From: Acidimicrobiales bacterium
GTDB lineage: Bacteria > Actinomycetota > Acidimicrobiia > Acidimicrobiales > JAVJTC01
NCBI GenBank assembly: GCA_040219085.1
Contig: JAVJTC010000011.1
Coordinates: 1 to 64,000, forward strand
Direction: 5' to 3'
Length of the DNA: 64,000 nt
Shown here: positions 33,320-41,305 of the stretch, piece after piece
How positions within the stretch are numbered: position 1 is the stretch's first letter
Layout: the number at the start of each line of letters is the position of its first letter
The notes under the pieces: generated by a model
The model's database searches: none
Told to the model about the DNA's origin: nothing
Seen by the model: the letters and a program-made list of their open reading frames with translations, nothing else
Position numbers and translations under genes: made by a program

Positions 33320-34606
33320 ATGACACACGCGATGGTCGACCTCATCGTCGCCAAGCGCGACGGCGGGCGCCTGACCGATGACCAGATCGACTGGTTCATC
33401 GAGGGTTTCACCGACGAGACCCTCCCCGACGAGCAGGCCTCCGCGCTGTTGATGGCGATCCTGTTCAACGGCATGGAGCCCGACGAGCTCGCCCGTTGGA
33501 CGGCCCGCATGATCGACTCCGGCGAACGGCTGGACCTCTCCTCGCTCGACCGACCCACGGTCGACAAGCACTCCACCGGCGGCGTCGGCGACAAGGTGTC
33601 GCTCGTCCTCGCCCCGCTCGTCGCGGCATGCGGCGCAGCGGTCCCCCAGCTTTCGGGGCGCGGTCTCGGTCACACCGGCGGAACCCTCGACAAGCTCGAG
33701 GCGATCCCCGGCTGGAAGGCCGCTCTGTCCAACGACGAGATGATCCGTGTCCTGCGCGATGTGGGCGCGGTCATCTGCGCGGCCGGGTCGGGTCTCGCGC
33801 CCGCCGATCGCCGGATGTACGCCCTGCGCGACGTCACCGGGACCGTGGAATCCATCCCGCTCATCGCGAGTTCGATCATGTCGAAGAAGATCGCCGAGGG
33901 GACCGAGTCACTCGTGCTCGATGTCAAGGTCGGTACCGGCGCGTTCATGAAGACCCTCGAGGACGCCACCGAGTTGGCCGAGACCATGGTGGCACTCGGC
34001 TGGAACTCCGGCGTGCGCACGACCGCCCTGCTCACCGACATGTCGACGCCGCTGGGACGCAGCGCCGGCAACGCCGTCGAAGTGGCCGAATCCGTCGAGA
34101 CGCTCGCCGGTGGCGGCCCCGCCGACCTCGTGGAGATCACCCTCGCCCTGGCGCGTGAGATGTTGTCGCTCGCTGGGATCGACGACGTCGACCCGGCTGA
34201 TGCCCTCGCAGACGGTCGGGCCATGGACGCCTGGCACACCATGATCACCGCCCAGGGCGGCGACTCCGACGCGCCGCTCCCCGAGCCGCGTGAGACCGAG
34301 ACGATCGTCGCTCCCCACACCGGGACCCTGACCCGCCTGGACGCGCTCGACGTCGGGCTCGCCGCATGGCGACTCGGTGCCGGCCGCGCCCGCAAGGAGG
34401 ATCCGGTCGCGGCCGCCGCCGGGGTCCTCTGGCACGCCGTGCCAGGCGACACGGTCGAGGCCGGGCAACCCCTGTTCACCCTGCACGCCGACGACGAGAG
34501 CCGAATCCCCGTCGCCGTTGACACCCTCGACGAGGCCTACGACATCGACACGACGAACGGCGACGGCGGCAGCCGCAAGCTCGTACTCGGGCGGATAGGC
34601 CGATGA
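33320..34606 (+). CDS. deoA: Thymidine phosphorylase
   Basis: 428 residues. DKHSTGGVGDKVSL is the signature of the thymidine/pyrimidine-nucleoside phosphorylase family; SGRGLGHTGGTLDKLEAIPG and KKIAEGTESLVLDVKVGTGAFMK are further conserved blocks, and the C-terminal PYNP domain is present. It splits thymidine or uridine with phosphate to the base and (deoxy)ribose-1-phosphate. In M. tuberculosis cdd, deoA and add are also adjacent. It overlaps the next gene by 4 nt. Confidence 0.95.
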   Translation: MTHAMVDLIVAKRDGGRLTDDQIDWFIEGFTDETLPDEQASALLMAILFNGMEPDELARWTARMIDSGERLDLSSLDRPTVDKHSTGGVGDKVSLVLAPLVAACGAAVPQLSGRGLGHTGGTLDKLEAIPGWKAALSNDEMIRVLRDVGAVICAAGSGLAPADRRMYALRDVTGTVESIPLIASSIMSKKIAEGTESLVLDVKVGTGAFMKTLEDATELAETMVALGWNSGVRTTALLTDMSTPLGRSAGNAVEVAESVETLAGGGPADLVEITLALAREMLSLAGIDDVDPADALADGRAMDAWHTMITAQGGDSDAPLPEPRETETIVAPHTGTLTRLDALDVGLAAWRLGAGRARKEDPVAAAAGVLWHAVPGDTVEAGQPLFTLHADDESRIPVAVDTLDEAYDIDTTNGDGGSRKLVLGRIGR

Positions 34607-35457
34607 GCGGCCTCGACGCCACCCGGCTCGCCGACTACGAGCGCGACGGCTTCGTCGTGCTCCCGGACTTCGTGTCAGCCGAGAGGTGCGAGACACTGCG
34701 GCATCGGGCCCTCGAGATCATCGACGCCTTCGATCCGACGACCGTTCCGGCGGCCGTGTTCTCCACGACCGATCAGACCCACGCCCAGGAGCAGTACTTT
34801 CTCACCTCCGGCGGTGAGATCCGCTGCTTCCTCGAAGACGGGGTATTCGCCGACGGCCGCCTCAGCGTTCCCAAGGACCGGGCGGTCAACAAGATCGGCC
34901 ACGCGATGCACGACCGGGATCCGGTGTTCGAGGCCTTCTCCTACACGCCCGACCTCGCCGATGTGCTCGCGTCGCTCGGCTTCACCGAACCCACCGCCCT
35001 GCAGTCCATGTACATCTGCAAGGCGGCCGGCACCGGCGGAGAGGTCATCGCTCACTGTGATCACACGTTCCTGTGGACCGAACCGCAGTCCGTCGTGGGC
35101 CTGTGGTTCGCGATCGACGACGCGACGGTCGACAACGGCTGCCTGTGGGCCCTCCCTGGCGGCCACCGCCTCGGAGCCCGCACCCGGTTCCGTCGTGTCG
35201 GCAACGGCACCACGACCGAGGTCCTGGACCCCGAGCCGTACCCGACCGAGGGCTTCGTCCCGCTGGAGGCGCCCCGGGGCACGCTGGTGGTCCTCGACGG
35301 CACCCTCCCCCACCGCAGCGAGCCGAACCGCTCCGAACGGTCCCGCCACGCCTACACGCTGCACGTGATCGACGCGACCGCCGAGTACCCCGCGGACAAC
35401 TGGCTCCGGCGGGACGACACCCTGCCCCTACGGCCGTACTTCACGGTGGCGGCATGA
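34603..35457 (+). CDS. Phytanoyl-CoA dioxygenase (PhyH) family protein
   Basis: 284 residues, ATG start overlapping the deoA stop. The Fe(II)/2-oxoglutarate site is visible: AHCDHTFLW gives the His-x-Asp pair, LPHRSEPN the distal His, and RSRHAYTLH the 2-oxoglutarate Arg region; [13 protein letters not shown] is the typical loop. The family hydroxylates fatty acyl-CoAs, but also small polar molecules. Being enclosed with 4-nt overlaps between deoA and add strongly suggests a substrate linked to nucleosides or their sugars. No such step is known to me for this operon type. Confidence 0.85.
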   Translation: MSGLDATRLADYERDGFVVLPDFVSAERCETLRHRALEIIDAFDPTTVPAAVFSTTDQTHAQEQYFLTSGGEIRCFLEDGVFADGRLSVPKDRAVNKIGHAMHDRDPVFEAFSYTPDLADVLASLGFTEPTALQSMYICKAAGTGGEVIAHCDHTFLWTEPQSVVGLWFAIDDATVDNGCLWALPGGHRLGARTRFRRVGNGTTTEVLDPEPYPTEGFVPLEAPRGTLVVLDGTLPHRSEPNRSERSRHAYTLHVIDATAEYPADNWLRRDDTLPLRPYFTVAA

Positions 35458-36530
35458 CCACACCCACACTGACCGAGATCCGCTCTGCGCCGAAGGTACT
35501 GCTCCACGACCACCTCGACGGTGGCGTGCGGCCGGCCACCGTCATCGAACTCGCCGACCAGACCGGCTACCGGGGTCTGCCTACGGCCGACGTGGACGAA
35601 CTCGCCGCCTGGATGGTGCGCGGCGCACATCGCCTGGACCTCACCCTGTACCTCGAGACCTTCGCCCACACCGTCGGGGTCATGCAGAGCCCCGAGGCGC
35701 TCGCCCGGGTGGCTCGCGAGTGCGCCGAGGATCTCGCCGCCGACGGCGTCGTCTACGCCGAGGTCCGCTTCGCCCCGGAGCTCCATGTGGAGGCCGGGCT
35801 GTCCCTCGACGCCGTCGTGGAGGCCGTCACCGCCGGGTTCGCCGAAGGCTCCGCCGGCCGGGGAATCCGCATCGGCACCCTCCTGACAGCCATGCGGACG
35901 GCGGCCCGTTCACTCGAGATCGCCGAGCTCGCGGTCCGCTGGCGTGACCGTGGCGTCGTCGGTTTCGACATCGCCGGCGCCGAGGCGGGCAACCCGCCCA
36001 CCCGTCACCTCGACGCCTTCCAGTACATCCACCGCGAGAACTTCCACATCACCATCCACGCCGGAGAGGCCTACGGCCCACCGTCGATCTGGGAAGCCGT
36101 CCAGTACTGCGGCGCGGAGCGCCTCGGCCACGGTGTACGCATCGTCGACGACATCACCACCGGCGACGACGGGGAACCGGTCCTCGGACCACTGGCCGCC
36201 TACATCCGTGACCTCCGCATCCCCCTGGAGCTGTGTCCCACCTCCAACGTGCACACCGGGGCCGCGGCGTCGATCGCCGAGCATCCCATCAAGATGCTCA
36301 CCGACCTCCGATTCCGCGTGACCATGAACACCGACAACCGCCTGATGAGCGCCACGACGATGTCTCAGGAGTTCGCGACGTGCGCCGAGGCGTTCGGCTG
36401 GGACTGGTCCCGCCTTCGGTGGATGACGATCAACGCGATGAAGAGCGCCTTCATCCCCTTCGACGAACGCCTCGCTCTCATCGACGACGTCATCAAGCCC
36501 GGCTACGCCGAACTGCTCGCCGCACGGTGA
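35454..36530 (+). CDS. add: Adenosine deaminase
   Basis: 358 residues from ATG 35454. [11 protein letters not shown] (first zinc HxH), [20 protein letters not shown] (catalytic region), [20 protein letters not shown] and MNTDNR are the ordered motifs of adenosine deaminases. In the final motif most enzymes have TDDP or TDNR; the zinc-binding Asp is present. It converts adenosine to inosine for phosphorolysis by the purine nucleoside phosphorylase encoded at 47268. 4-nt overlaps on both sides. Confidence 0.95.
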   Translation: MTTPTLTEIRSAPKVLLHDHLDGGVRPATVIELADQTGYRGLPTADVDELAAWMVRGAHRLDLTLYLETFAHTVGVMQSPEALARVARECAEDLAADGVVYAEVRFAPELHVEAGLSLDAVVEAVTAGFAEGSAGRGIRIGTLLTAMRTAARSLEIAELAVRWRDRGVVGFDIAGAEAGNPPTRHLDAFQYIHRENFHITIHAGEAYGPPSIWEAVQYCGAERLGHGVRIVDDITTGDDGEPVLGPLAAYIRDLRIPLELCPTSNVHTGAAASIAEHPIKMLTDLRFRVTMNTDNRLMSATTMSQEFATCAEAFGWDWSRLRWMTINAMKSAFIPFDERLALIDDVIKPGYAELLAAR

Positions 36531-37249
36531 CCGCCGTCGATGTGGTGGCGCTCGACGCCGATGACACCCTCTGGGAGAACGAGGTCATGTTCGCCGCGGT
36601 ACACGACCGGTTGCGTGAGCTCGTGACCAGGTACTGCGGACCGGACCTCGACGTCGATGCCGCTCTCGCCGACGTGGAGCGCTCCAACCTCGAGATCTTC
36701 GGCTACGGCGTGAAGGCCTTCACGCTGTCGATGATCGAGACCGCCATCACTCTCACCGACAGCCGCGTCCCGGCGAGGGAGATCCACGAGATCGTCGAAT
36801 GGGGCAAATGGATCCTCAACCACCCCGTCGAGCTGCTGCCGGGGGTGGCCGAGACCGTGCCCACACTCGCCTCGGAGTACCGGCTCGTGCTCATCACCAA
36901 GGGCGACCTGTTGAACCAGGAGGCCAAGTTCGCCGGTTCAGGACTCGCTGACCACTTCGACGTGGTCGAGATCGTCGCTGAGAAGAACACCGACACCTAC
37001 AGGCGAGTTCTGGACGCGCATGACATCGATCCGGCCACCTTCGTCATGGTCGGCAACTCGATGCGCTCCGACATCGTGCCGGTGGTTGCCATCGGCGGCC
37101 GCGCGATCCACGTCGCCGCGCAGTACACGTGGGAGCTCGAGACGGTCGATGCGCAGACCCGGGCGGCCCACGCGAACGGCTACGTGGAGCTGGACGATTT
37201 CGCCGCACTCCCGACCGTGCTCGCACAGATGGCCGACGGGGCGCTGTGA
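36527..37249 (+). CDS. HAD-family hydrolase
   Basis: 240 residues, GTG start overlapping the add stop. [13 protein letters not shown] is motif I with both Asp residues of the phosphoryl-transfer site (D-x-D), LVLITKGD is motif II (Thr), and the Lys plus [12 protein letters not shown] form motifs III and IV. The cap is helical. It resembles bacterial (S)-2-haloacid dehalogenase-like phosphatases. Location predicts dephosphorylation of a nucleotide or sugar phosphate in nucleoside catabolism; the substrate is unknown. Confidence 0.87.
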   Translation: MTAVDVVALDADDTLWENEVMFAAVHDRLRELVTRYCGPDLDVDAALADVERSNLEIFGYGVKAFTLSMIETAITLTDSRVPAREIHEIVEWGKWILNHPVELLPGVAETVPTLASEYRLVLITKGDLLNQEAKFAGSGLADHFDVVEIVAEKNTDTYRRVLDAHDIDPATFVMVGNSMRSDIVPVVAIGGRAIHVAAQYTWELETVDAQTRAAHANGYVELDDFAALPTVLAQMADGAL

Positions 37250-37273
37250 GCTGCGCTCGATGACACCGACGCG

Positions 37274-38140
37274 ATGACCCCCACGGTGGTCGCCGTCGGG
37301 GACCTGATGACCGACATCGTCGTCGAGCTGGGCGGCCCGATCGCGCTCGGGACCGACACCCGAGCCCGCATCACACACCGTCGCGGTGGAGCGGCCGCCA
37401 ACTTCGCGGTCGCCGCGGCAGGCCTCGGTGCCCACGTCCGCTTCGTCGCAAACGTCGGTGACGACGCCGACGGACGCGCGCTCGAAGACGCTCTCCGTGC
37501 CGCGGATGTCGAGCCGAGACTCAGCCGGGGCGGACGGACGGGCACGATCGTCGTGCTGGTCGACGACAGCGGTGAGCGGACGATGCTCAACGACCGTGCC
37601 TCCGCCTCCGAGTTGGCGGAGCTGCCCGCCGGCCTCCTCGACGAAGCCGACGCCCTCGCCCTGACGGGCTACTCGTTCCTCGCCGACCCGGAACGCGAGA
37701 CGGTCACCGCACTTGCAGCGAGCGCTCTGGCCGCGGGTATCCCCGTGATCGTCGACATCGCCTCCGCAGGCGCCGTCGCCACGCTCGGCGTGGACGAGTT
37801 CCTCACCCGCCTCGCCGCCGTCGCACCGACGGTCGTCCACTGCAACGAGGACGAGGCTCAGCTGGTTGCGACGGTCCAACCGGTCCGCGAACTCGCGGGC
37901 ACGGTGGTCGTACACCGCGGCGACGCCCCGGCGATGGTGCACAGGGGCGTCGACTCGACCGGCGTGCCGCCGCTCGTCGTCGAGCACGTCACGGACTCCA
38001 CGGGAGCCGGCGACGCCTTCGTCGCGGGTTGGTCCGTGGCCTTTCTCAACGGCGCGGACGCCCTCGACGCCACACGATCGGGGCACGCCGCCGCCGCCGC
38101 CCACCTCCACCGACAGGAGACATCCCGTGCGCCACGGTGA
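37274..38140 (+). CDS. PfkB-family kinase, probable pseudouridine kinase
   Basis: 288 residues. RGGAAANFAVAAAGLGAHVRFVANVGDDADG is the PfkB substrate-side signature and DSTGAGDAFVAG the ATP/anion-hole signature with the catalytic Asp. Ribokinase-like enzymes cannot be told apart by motifs alone, but it overlaps by 14 nt a pseudouridine-5'-phosphate glycosidase gene. PsuK phosphorylates pseudouridine to supply that enzyme, so this is the best guess. Confidence 0.85.
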   Translation: MTPTVVAVGDLMTDIVVELGGPIALGTDTRARITHRRGGAAANFAVAAAGLGAHVRFVANVGDDADGRALEDALRAADVEPRLSRGGRTGTIVVLVDDSGERTMLNDRASASELAELPAGLLDEADALALTGYSFLADPERETVTALAASALAAGIPVIVDIASAGAVATLGVDEFLTRLAAVAPTVVHCNEDEAQLVATVQPVRELAGTVVVHRGDAPAMVHRGVDSTGVPPLVVEHVTDSTGAGDAFVAGWSVAFLNGADALDATRSGHAAAAAHLHRQETSRAPR

Positions 38141-39038
38141 CCTGGACGCAGTGCGCTTCTCCGAAGAAGTCGCCGACGCGCTCGCGGAGCGCCGCCCCGT
38201 CGTCGCTCTCGAGTCGACGGTCTACTCGCTGCTAGGTCTGCCGGCGCCGCACAACGCCGAGGCGCTGGACCGGTCCCTGTCGGTGATCCGTGCCAGCGGG
38301 GCGACCCCCGCTGTCACTGCCGTCGTGGACGGGACCGTCCGGGTGGGAGTCGAAGTGGCCGACCACGAGCGGATCCTCGCCGCCGACGCCAAGGTCGCCG
38401 AACGCGACCTTCCCGTGGCCGTCGGACTCGACTGGCCTGTGGGTGTCACCACGGTCTCCGCGTCGCTCGCGATCGCCGCCCGGGCCGGAATCAGGGTCTT
38501 CGCCACCGGCGGGATCGGCGGGGTGCACCGCGATGTCGACGACACCGGCGACGTGAGCGCAGACCTCGGCGCCCTTGCCCGACACCGCGTCTGTTGCGTG
38601 TCGGCGGGCGCCAAGTCGTTCCTCGACCTGCCCCGCACGCTCGAAGTGCTCGAGACCCTCGGCGTGCCCGTCATCGGATTCGGCACCGACCACTTCCCTG
38701 CGTTCTGGGTGCGATCCTCGGGCGTCCCCCTCTCGCACCGCGTGGACGATCCCGCGGCCGCAGCGGCCATCGCCGCGCACGCGACCACAGGGGTTCTCGT
38801 CGCCAACCCTTGTCCGGAGGCCGACGCGCTGACCGCAGAGGTCGTCGACGCGGCCATCGCCGAAGCCCTCGCCGAGGCCGAAGAGGAAGGGGTCAGGGGA
38901 GGCGCCGTGACACCTCTGGTGCTCGCCCGGGTGGCCGCGGCGACCGGCGGAGCGACGCTGCCCGCGAACGTCGCTCTCGTCGAGTCGAACGCCCGCCTCG
39001 CGACCCTGATCGCGACTGCGCCGCCCCTCACCGACTGA
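38127..39038 (+). CDS. psuG: Pseudouridine-5'-phosphate glycosidase
   Basis: 303 residues from GTG 38127 with AGGAG 7 nt upstream, inside the end of the kinase gene. ALESTVYSLLGLPAPHNAEAL, FATGGIGGVHRDVDDTGDVS, SAGAKSFLDLPRTLEVLETLGVPV and TPLVLARVAAATGG(A) are the conserved blocks; the Lys in AGAKS is the active-site lysine. PsuG breaks the C-C glycosidic bond of pseudouridine-5'-phosphate to uracil and ribose-5-phosphate. The uracil can be reused by the uracil phosphoribosyltransferase at 43963. Last gene of the operon. Confidence 0.94.
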   Translation: MRHGDLDAVRFSEEVADALAERRPVVALESTVYSLLGLPAPHNAEALDRSLSVIRASGATPAVTAVVDGTVRVGVEVADHERILAADAKVAERDLPVAVGLDWPVGVTTVSASLAIAARAGIRVFATGGIGGVHRDVDDTGDVSADLGALARHRVCCVSAGAKSFLDLPRTLEVLETLGVPVIGFGTDHFPAFWVRSSGVPLSHRVDDPAAAAAIAAHATTGVLVANPCPEADALTAEVVDAAIAEALAEAEEEGVRGGAVTPLVLARVAAATGGATLPANVALVESNARLATLIATAPPLTD

Positions 39039-39043
39039 CGTCG

Positions 39044-39571
39044 TCAGCCAGCGGTGGCCTCGACGCCCAGGAGCACCTCTTTCACGTCGAGCCCCCAGCC
39101 GTACCCGCCGAGAGTTCCGTCCGAGCGGACGACCCGGTGACAGGGCACGAAGAGGGCGACATGGTTCGATCCACACGCCGAACCCACCGCACGGGCGGCG
39201 CGGGGACGACCGATGGCACGGGCCACGTCGCCGTAGCTCATGACGGTCCCCGGTGCGATGGAGCGCAACGCCCGCCAGACCTCCTCCTGCACGGGGGTCC
39301 CCCGCTGAGACACGGGCACCTCGTCCATGGCGGTCACGTCACCCGCGAAGTAGCGGCCGACCGCGTCCAGGACGGTGTCCGGTACGGGTTCGGTCGGCCC
39401 GTCCGGGACGTCGAGGCGGTCGAGGTCCGTCGTGAACCCCGCCGCGACGACGGCCTCCCCGTCCCATGCGATGCTCAGCGGTCCCGCAGGCGTCCGGACG
39501 GTCGTGACATCGCCGCCACGGATCAGAGGTGGGGTTCGCACGGCCACGCGGGTGCCTACTGCATCGTCCAT
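39044..39571 (-). CDS. ogt: Methylated-DNA-[protein]-cysteine S-methyltransferase
   Basis: 175 residues. FVPCHRVVRSDG contains the alkyl-accepting Cys of the PCHRV motif; SYGDVARAIGRPRAARAVGSACGSN is the DNA-binding helix-turn-helix with the Arg finger. The N-terminal half is the short Ogt-type domain. It repairs O6-alkylguanine by irreversible transfer to itself. Convergent with psuG with only 5 bases between stops. Confidence 0.94.
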   Translation of the reverse strand: MDDAVGTRVAVRTPPLIRGGDVTTVRTPAGPLSIAWDGEAVVAAGFTTDLDRLDVPDGPTEPVPDTVLDAVGRYFAGDVTAMDEVPVSQRGTPVQEEVWRALRSIAPGTVMSYGDVARAIGRPRAARAVGSACGSNHVALFVPCHRVVRSDGTLGGYGWGLDVKEVLLGVEATAG

Positions 39572-39644
39572 CCCGCCACGCTAGTTCGGGCCTGGCCGGC
39601 GCACCGGCGGAATCCGACACGACAGCGGGCCCGGGACGCGCAAC

Positions 39645-39674
39645 GGGGCGGGTCCCCCGCAGGGAACCCGCCCC
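39645..39674 (-). terminator. GC-rich hairpin downstream of the Ig-like membrane protein gene
   Basis: GGGGCGGGT (39645-39653) pairs with ACCCGCCCC (39666-39674), with further partial pairing of the CCC/GGG next to the loop. It lies 28 bases beyond the minus-strand gene stop (39702) and 74 bases upstream of ogt. A T run is lacking, so termination is probable rather than certain. Confidence 0.5.
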
Positions 39675-39701
39675 GACCACCGGGGAACGACCCGGGGAGG
39701 C

Positions 39702-41090
39702 TCAGGTGCCGATCGTCGTGATCATCACCTGCTGGGAGCCACCGAACCACTCGATGGTGACGGTGCGCATCTGGATCACTCCCGGAGGCAGATCCTGCGC
39801 CGGGAAGTGGACGACGAGGACGCCGCCGCCTGCGGGAACCAACTGGGTCGCCGGGCCCCAGGTGCCGGGACCGTAGGTGACGTCCACCTCGACGGGTCCA
39901 CCCTCTGCGTTGCCGATCGGGATGACGGCCGTGCCGGACTCGACCGGAGCCTGGACGAAGGCTGCGGGCTCGACGTCCAGGTCGATCGGGATGATGATGA
40001 ACTCCTTGACCCCGACGAGGTCGACCTGGAGGTTCTCGCCGTTGTTCGGGATGGTCAGGCTCCTGGTCCACTCGCCGAACTCGAAGTCCGACCGGTCGAC
40101 CTTGACCGTGAAGTCGTAGGTCTCACCGGGGGCGATGGAGGCCGGCGCACCCAGAACGGTGACGGGATTGCCCGGCAGTGGGAACAGGACCGGCACCTGC
40201 ACGGTCTCCGTGCCGATGTTCTCCACGGTCAGCGTCGCCTGACCCGAGTTGCCGAAGTCGAGGACCTCGGGGCCGGTCAGAACAGGCCCGAGCGGAACGA
40301 GGACGAACTTGGTCCCGGTCACGTCGACGTTCGCGTCACCGCCGTTGGTGAGGACGTCGAAGCCGATGCTCCACGGTCCGGGCCCGAAGCCCGAGGTGTC
40401 GACCGAAACGTCGAAGCTCCGGGTGGCGCCGCCGGGCAGCGCCGTGGCCGTGTCACCGGTGATCTCGAGTTCGGGGTCGACGACACCGAATCCGATGGTG
40501 AGGTCCGCCTCGCCGGCGTTGGTGATGTCGAAGCTGCCGGTGGTGAGCGCTCCCAGGGGAACCGTCGGAGCGACCACGAGCTCAGCCGGAGCCACAACCG
40601 GCGGCACCGGGGTGGGATCGGGCGTCGGCGCAGGCGTCGGATCGGGCGCAGGGGCCGGCGGCACGGCTGCACCACCAGATGAGGAGTCCCCACCGTCGGC
40701 CGTGTCATCGGTGCCGTCGTCGGTGCCAGCGGCGGAGTCCTCGTCGTCCACGTCGCCGGCATCGGGGCCGTCCTCGTCGTCGGCGTCGGTCTCGTCGTCC
40801 CCCGCTGCGGGACCGTCGTCGTCGTCGGTGTCGTCGCCATCGGAGGTGCCGACCTCGAGGGTCCCCGGGTCACCGCCGTCGGCCGAGCCGTCGGTCGAGG
40901 TCGTGTCGTCGGTTTCGTCCAACAGCGAGTCCGCCCCGCCTGCCGACAGTGCGAAACCGACGACGGCGCCGAGAACGGCCAGCACGGCGACGACAGCGGC
41001 GGCCGCCATGTAGCGCCGGCGGGTGACGGCCGCGTCCATCTCTGCGAAGGCGTCGGCCGGGTGGGGCATCTGGATCGTGGGGTTCGTCAT
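39702..41090 (-). CDS. Membrane-anchored protein with acidic stalk and Ig-like repeats
   Basis: 462 residues from ATG 41090, preceded by GAGGTAAGTG. A ~28-residue cytosolic tail (TIQMPHPADAFAEMDAAVTRRR) precedes one transmembrane helix (MAAAAVVAVLAVLGAVVGFAL). Outside follow ~85 residues very rich in Asp/Gly/Thr, a Pro-rich hinge (PPAPAPDPTPAPTPDPTP), and about three ~90-residue beta repeats with FDITNAGEADL, TLTVENIGTETVQ-type cores, typical of ASPM/SPD-2/Hydin-like Ig folds. No enzyme motif. It is divergent from the membrane-anchored sigma factor gene and shares promoter repeats and domain style with it, so the two probably form one surface-linked system. Confidence 0.7.
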   Translation of the reverse strand: MTNPTIQMPHPADAFAEMDAAVTRRRYMAAAAVVAVLAVLGAVVGFALSAGGADSLLDETDDTTSTDGSADGGDPGTLEVGTSDGDDTDDDDGPAAGDDETDADDEDGPDAGDVDDEDSAAGTDDGTDDTADGGDSSSGGAAVPPAPAPDPTPAPTPDPTPVPPVVAPAELVVAPTVPLGALTTGSFDITNAGEADLTIGFGVVDPELEITGDTATALPGGATRSFDVSVDTSGFGPGPWSIGFDVLTNGGDANVDVTGTKFVLVPLGPVLTGPEVLDFGNSGQATLTVENIGTETVQVPVLFPLPGNPVTVLGAPASIAPGETYDFTVKVDRSDFEFGEWTRSLTIPNNGENLQVDLVGVKEFIIIPIDLDVEPAAFVQAPVESGTAVIPIGNAEGGPVEVDVTYGPGTWGPATQLVPAGGGVLVVHFPAQDLPPGVIQMRTVTIEWFGGSQQVMITTIGT

Positions 41091-41168
41091 CTCACTTACC
41101 TCTTCGTGTGGTTTCCGGTGGTCGTTCGTCCGTTCGGACACCACTGAGACGGGCTCCCCCGACGGTCC

Positions 41169-41260
41169 TTACACCCCACATCCGGAAATTTCCCGATCTC
41201 CCCTTCGCCGTCCGCCCGAGAAGGTCCTGCCTGGGAGAACTCCCCTCCGTTGGGGTGTAA
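41169..41260. promoter_or_regulatory. Divergent promoter region with perfect 10-bp inverted repeat
   Basis: TTACACCCCA (41169-41178) and its exact complement TGGGGTGTAA (41251-41260) face the two divergent genes. Each copy, read toward its gene, is preceded after 10 bases by a GAA-containing element (GAGAAC at 41235-41240; GGGAAA on the minus strand at 41194-41189). Spacing suits an ECF promoter with a GAAC-like -35 and a TGTAA-like -10, one per direction. That both are used by the sigma factor encoded here is inference. Confidence 0.5.
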
Positions 41261-41305
41261 TGGGTGCGCCGCTACGCCGTCTCACTGGCATGCGGGAGGA
41301 CCTCG

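Noticed and set aside
34603-35457. Simple fatty-acid phytanoyl-CoA hydroxylase
   Set aside because: The family name fits, but placement inside the nucleoside operon with overlaps on both sides argues against assigning a phytanoyl-CoA role.
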